Part shown: one piece after another, positions 61,001 to 64,000 of the stretch | Layout: the number at the start of each line of letters is the position of its first letter | Position numbering within the stretch: the first letter of the stretch is position 1 | Origin: Bacteroidaceae bacterium | GTDB lineage: Bacteria; Bacteroidota; Bacteroidia; Bacteroidales; Bacteroidaceae | Direction of reading: 5' to 3' | DNA: 64,000 nt | Assembly (NCBI GenBank): GCA_017559845.1 | Contig: JAFYQQ010000058.1 | Location: forward strand, 33,387-97,386 | Program-made: the position numbers and the translations under genes | Notes under the pieces: model-generated | What the model was told of the DNA's origin: nothing | Seen by the model: only the letters and a program-made list of their open reading frames with translations | Database searches by the model: none

Positions 61001-64000
61001 TGAAGACCTCGTTGCACAGCAATCACTCATTGAAGAATATAAGGCACAGGCAGAAGCGCTTCCCGCTTGGGAGTACGAAAGTGTTCAGCAGAACCTCGAT
61101 TCACTGTCCAAGTACTATGGTCTGCTCAAAGAGACAAAGGCCAAGGTAAAGGCAAGTGCCGATGCTTATAAAAAGTATGTGGCAAAGGCTGAAGAACTGA
61201 TCGCATACCTCGAAAGCCATGATGACTTTGAAGGTCCCGACCGTGATGACTTGGATGCATACTTACAGAGTGACGAAGAACCCAGCGAACTGAATCCTTG
61301 CGGTGGATACTTCTATATTGTCGACAATATGTTGCTCTCTATAGAGGAAATCGAAGCTGAAATTGCACGTCTGGATGCATGGTTGCAGACAGCCATCAAC
61401 AATGGTTACATGCCCGGCAGTGAGGTTACCGCTTTGCTGGCCAATGGAAAGTTTGCCAATGGATTTAACGGATGGCAGGGTGTTACTGGTAGTGGCGCCA
61501 CAACTTATGCTGATCAAAACAACATGGTTGGAGCAGAAGCATGGAACAAAACATTTGACATGTACCAAAAGGTTCCCGTGAGCAAGCCCGGCTACTATAT
61601 GCTCACCATGAACACTGGCTACCGTGCAAGCAACGATAGATATAGTGTGAACCACATTGCACAGCTCTATGCCGGCGAAAACAACACTTATGTCCCCACA
61701 GTATTTGAAACCAAGATATCTGCAGAAGAGGCCATTGACCAAGTGAATGCCAACATTCACGGTTCAGTAAGCGACCTGCCTATTGCCACAGATCCTTTGG
61801 CTGAAGTACTGGATACTGCCTACTTCGCTATGCAAGGTCAACTTTCAATTGCAATTGCAGCCAACAGCGGACGCGCACTCACACACATTATTACATACGT
61901 GGAAGAAGGCGATTCACTGCTCGTAGGTATCCGCAACCAGGGTAGTGGTTACGGCTCAGACTGGACCGGTTTTGCCAACACCAAGCTGACCTATCTGGGT
62001 GGTGCTGAAGACGAAGGCACTGAATCCGCTATGGATGAGGTTATTGCCGGCCAGGTGGCTCGTGCCAATACCATCCTCGCAGATTATATGGCAGATGCAT
62101 CAGACCTTTACATGAAGAATCCCAACTTCAGCCAGGCGTTGAGAGGCGAGTTGGAGGCTCTTATAATTGAAGCCACAACTGTTTCTGGTGTAGAGGCTAA
62201 GTACGCTCTCATTCAGAAGTTCTCAAATATCTTCAACGAAATCATCGTTTGTAAGCGTGCATACGTTGAGTTCTTCTCTGCATCTCTTGCTATGGAAGAT
62301 GCCACCTACTCTCTGATTGATGTACCCGAAGTTGACGTTAATGCGCTTGCCGTTATGGTTGAAGACATGATAGCAGCTTACGCAGACGGTTCTTATAGTA
62401 CAGAAGAAGCTTTGGCAAAGGTTGCTGAAATAAATGCATTGCCCATCATGCCAGGCGTGGTTGATGGCGTATACCAGATTGAGACCAAGTTGCACATGGT
62501 TACTTACTCTGTTATCGTAAACGGAATCGACAATGCGGCTAATGCTGTGATGACAAACGATATTGACATGACAGGTGTCAGCCTCATTCCTATCGGTAAG
62601 GATGCTGCCGGCCACCGTTTCACTGGTACATTTGACGGACAGGGTCACAAGTTCAGCAACCTCAACATCGAAGTCAGTGGCAACTATTTCGGCGTGTTCG
62701 GCTGTGTGGGCGCTGGTGCAACCATCAAGAATTTCATCCTTGACAACACCTGCCGTATCTTCGGAACCGGAAGCTACGGTGGTATCATCGGAGGTGCCAA
62801 CGAAACAGGTACCATCACCGTTCAGCAGTTGGGTAACGAAGGTATAGTTGAAGCCGGAACAAACGAGGCTGCCGGTATCATCGGTACCAATATGGGTTCT
62901 ACTGCTACATACAACATTGAAAACTGTTATGTAACCGGTACAATCACTGGCCCAGGCAACATGGCAGCCATCTGCTCATGGACCGGCGGTAAGGGATATG
63001 TGAAGAACTGCTGGAGCATTGCTCAGGTTGCCAACTACGACGGCACCAACTACTTCTATCGCAACACAGACATCACTGCTACCAACTGCTACGACATCAA
63101 GGGCGCTTTTGATGAAGTCGCTGCTTTGGATACCGCACTCCTGAAGACCGGTGAATTCACCTACAAGTTGAACGGCAACAGTAGCAAGAACGCTGTTTGG
63201 TTGCAGACCATCGGCACCGACACTATTCCTCGTCTGTTCCAGGGTGACACTGTTTACTACTATAACAAGGAATTCATCAATGAAAAGCCTGTTATCGAAC
63301 TGAACGCATATGCTTACGACCTGGCTACCACTTCAACTGAGAACGATGTAACCATCACTTACTCTCTGAATGCTCCCGCCAAGGCTGCTGAAATCCGCTT
63401 CTTCAACGGTGAGGCTCTCGCATACACCGCAGTCCTCTCCGGAGAACAGCTCCTGCCCGGCAGACACTCTGTAATGGTTGAGAACAGCTTGCTGCCCGCC
63501 AAGGGTACTGCCCTCACTTACGAGGTTGCCGTTACCGCTATCGGTGTGCTCGAACCCACCAAGGTTGGTGAAAGTGTACCTGTTACCACTCCTTATGGTA
63601 TGGCCATCAACACAATGCCCGAAAGCAGCGCATTCGGTACCATGTATCTGACACAGGGCGAACGCACCGACACCACAGCTGCTGGTCTGTATGCTTACAC
63701 TCCCACATTGCAGTGTGTAAATGCAACCGCTTACACCGGTGGTCTTGACATGCTCGCTACTGACAGCGCCACCATGCTTGCCAACGATACACTGGCAATC
63801 CGCATCAACGACTCTTATGCTCCTCTTGCTCCCAAGACTGTTCGTCTGAGCGAAGACGGCCGTCTGTTCTTAGGTATGGCCAACGGTTTGGGCAGCCCCA
63901 TCTACGAGGCTAATCCCGAAAACCTGACCGAGGCATGGACTCCCGTGTTCACTGGCGGTACTTTGGACAAATACGGCGTAACATGGGTTGGCGATGACAA
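58086..64000 (+). CDS. Second giant secreted beta-helix protein, 3'-truncated by window edge
   Basis: At least 1971 codons without a stop. A signal peptide (VFLSGLLCLMSTSVWA) is followed by GLUG-like beta-helix 1 (58160-58960), a linker with CEDGKCDVC (about 59075-59100), beta-helix 2 (59110-59930), a linker HTYVNGFCDVCG (about 60025-60060), beta-helix 3 (60080-60900), a helical segment (60940-61420), a jelly-roll domain (61430-62010), a second helical segment, beta-helix 4 (62450-63250) and a beta-rich C-terminal part that runs off the end. The module order parallels the 2154-aa protein at 27795, so the two are paralogues. Surface binding of glycans or hosts is inferred; no catalytic motif was seen. 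It follows the GH92 operon but has its own promoter. Confidence 0.9.
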   Translation, partial: MRVKLHKVFLSGLLCLMSTSVWALDQVDGVYQIGSAEDLREFAEIVAGGNNTANAVLTADIVCAADQPMIGVDAHRYAGTFDGDGYTITLNAYAEENGQALFRNVTRTGVIKNLIVDGTITTNYKYAAGFVAWNEGGHILNCVSKVTIKSGIAGDGTHAGFVAINNMGAVVSNCLSLASIHSNATTSVGGIHGWTDNRCIVTNNLVIADIQLADPGDSHSICRNPGKTAEGLLANNFYLTKLSATTDAEGTQITEEQLKSGAVCFMLNHDQSNIQWTQNIGEDDYPVPFKTRKQVYADTPAPCTGIFPEDATPTFSNTDTGVKHEAHTDCEDGKCDVCSYWNPTQVERDENGTYMLKSVYDMDWFAQYFTYGAEYRNASLYADIHHGEGRKEWLNHSNWYYGTFDGRGHTIDIEWVDVTTEPNGLIPWLGGGGVIRNLNMTGTLSSQNHFNASFIGKTKGASLLENCVSSVNISCSYSGDNTNGGLCAVNEGTSAVYRNCIFNGTISSTGTNCGGLIGWSSATTVMQNVAMIGVMDVLESDNNIISRNPGMVDYSGGVYIVNDPFGNANPGVTLLSSDAATTGELCYAMKGADGTAFKQTLGTDEHPWPFGDHGTVYAVPSDGFRCDGTPQGNVSYSNEPATAEIPEHTYVNGFCDVCGNIDPEYLQPNEEGYYEISTGMDLAWFSQKIAQAEDRSLNVKLMNDIDMDDDANARFIAIGTESSPYTGTFDGDHHTIDYLEVNQPSTRGVGLIGAVAGPAIIENLTLGANCRLIGLGYVGLIGFSTPAGGTVKFTNLGNNGYVECTNGANAGGLVGCCMSSACTFIISNCYSMATIVGTKENGAFSGWLGNNAVLTNCWAGTEVAGTEEGKEFCRFNSSAPATFNNCWTVQGTQVNSFSVDQIETGQLAWRMNGEKFTSPIWYQNLNEGDSHPVADSTRGVVYYVYGTYGSVANEDEYATLVELMQSEAEEYTEDLVAQQSLIEEYKAQAEALPAWEYESVQQNLDSLSKYYGLLKETKAKVKASADAYKKYVAKAEELIAYLESHDDFEGPDRDDLDAYLQSDEEPSELNPCGGYFYIVDNMLLSIEEIEAEIARLDAWLQTAINNGYMPGSEVTALLANGKFANGFNGWQGVTGSGATTYADQNNMVGAEAWNKTFDMYQKVPVSKPGYYMLTMNTGYRASNDRYSVNHIAQLYAGENNTYVPTVFETKISAEEAIDQVNANIHGSVSDLPIATDPLAEVLDTAYFAMQGQLSIAIAANSGRALTHIITYVEEGDSLLVGIRNQGSGYGSDWTGFANTKLTYLGGAEDEGTESAMDEVIAGQVARANTILADYMADASDLYMKNPNFSQALRGELEALIIEATTVSGVEAKYALIQKFSNIFNEIIVCKRAYVEFFSASLAMEDATYSLIDVPEVDVNALAVMVEDMIAAYADGSYSTEEALAKVAEINALPIMPGVVDGVYQIETKLHMVTYSVIVNGIDNAANAVMTNDIDMTGVSLIPIGKDAAGHRFTGTFDGQGHKFSNLNIEVSGNYFGVFGCVGAGATIKNFILDNTCRIFGTGSYGGIIGGANETGTITVQQLGNEGIVEAGTNEAAGIIGTNMGSTATYNIENCYVTGTITGPGNMAAICSWTGGKGYVKNCWSIAQVANYDGTNYFYRNTDITATNCYDIKGAFDEVAALDTALLKTGEFTYKLNGNSSKNAVWLQTIGTDTIPRLFQGDTVYYYNKEFINEKPVIELNAYAYDLATTSTENDVTITYSLNAPAKAAEIRFFNGEALAYTAVLSGEQLLPGRHSVMVENSLLPAKGTALTYEVAVTAIGVLEPTKVGESVPVTTPYGMAINTMPESSAFGTMYLTQGERTDTTAAGLYAYTPTLQCVNATAYTGGLDMLATDSATMLANDTLAIRINDSYAPLAPKTVRLSEDGRLFLGMANGLGSPIYEANPENLTEAWTPVFTGGTLDKYGVTWVGDD

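Overview
The window comes from a Bacteroidota genome, most likely order Bacteroidales and close to Prevotella. The evidence is: recurrent promoters of the TTTG / ~19-20 nt / TAnnTTTG type; a tmRNA whose tag reads GENTYALAA; a type IX secretion plug-family protein; a cobalamin-dependent methionine synthase ending after its B12 domain; the GGGtGRT/Fe-S scaffold gene pair; a rubredoxin-first rubrerythrin; and several secreted carbohydrate-active enzymes with Bacteroidales C-terminal tails. The species is not determined. No rRNA, tRNA, IS element, prophage or CRISPR array was seen.

Layout. 1-9042 (minus): an exopolysaccharide/capsule operon with initiating sugar transferase, six-SLBB export protein, Wzz, Wzy-like, Wzx, acyltransferase and a GT4 glycosyltransferase cut by the window edge. 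9101-10989 (plus): tmRNA, a stand-alone AICAR formyltransferase and a small basic ORF. 11148-21449 (minus): eight closely spaced genes behind one good promoter (secreted protein, D-2-hydroxyacid dehydrogenase, TRIC channel, T9SS plug-like protein, AmpG-like MFS, RND adaptor, RND pump, TolC). 21617-24649 (minus): NhaC antiporter and POT peptide transporter. 24785-26527 (plus): SulP anion transporter. 26528-27794: a long repeat-rich gap. 27795-34259 (plus): a 2154-aa secreted beta-helix/LamG protein. 34463-36448 (plus): Fur/PerR-family regulator, reverse rubrerythrin and a secreted esterase-like hydrolase. 36542-38281 (minus): GGGtGRT protein and NifU-like scaffold. 38444-42714 (plus): DUF4375, smpB, metH, 5-formyl-THF cyclo-ligase. 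43031-44415 (minus): DUF721 and recF. 44557-45843 (plus): TPR protein and ribH. 45898-57217: a glycan-degradation locus with divergent halves (calycin-like lipoprotein, GH43 arabinanase-like, GH78-like, GH43 lipoprotein on minus; lactonase, aldo/keto reductase, GH92 on plus). 57218-58085: a second repeat-rich gap. 58086-64000+: a second giant secreted beta-helix protein, cut by the window end.

Two themes stand out. First, the two giant proteins and the C-terminal half of the 983-aa GH43 enzyme share the same GLUG-like beta-helix modules, with CxxC linkers and a jelly-roll in the giants, which suggests one surface glycan-interaction theme. Second, almost every larger intergenic gap carries a short tandem array with a strict period and a constant word followed by a variable segment: 7 nt (CTCA+3), 9 nt (CTAGA+4), 21 nt (TTGGGAT core) and 22 nt (AANGCRTTGC or TTTCCAACT core). 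Several are also palindromic or occur as inverted arms. The spacing is visible directly in the sequence; their function is unknown, and they are the most unusual signal in the window.
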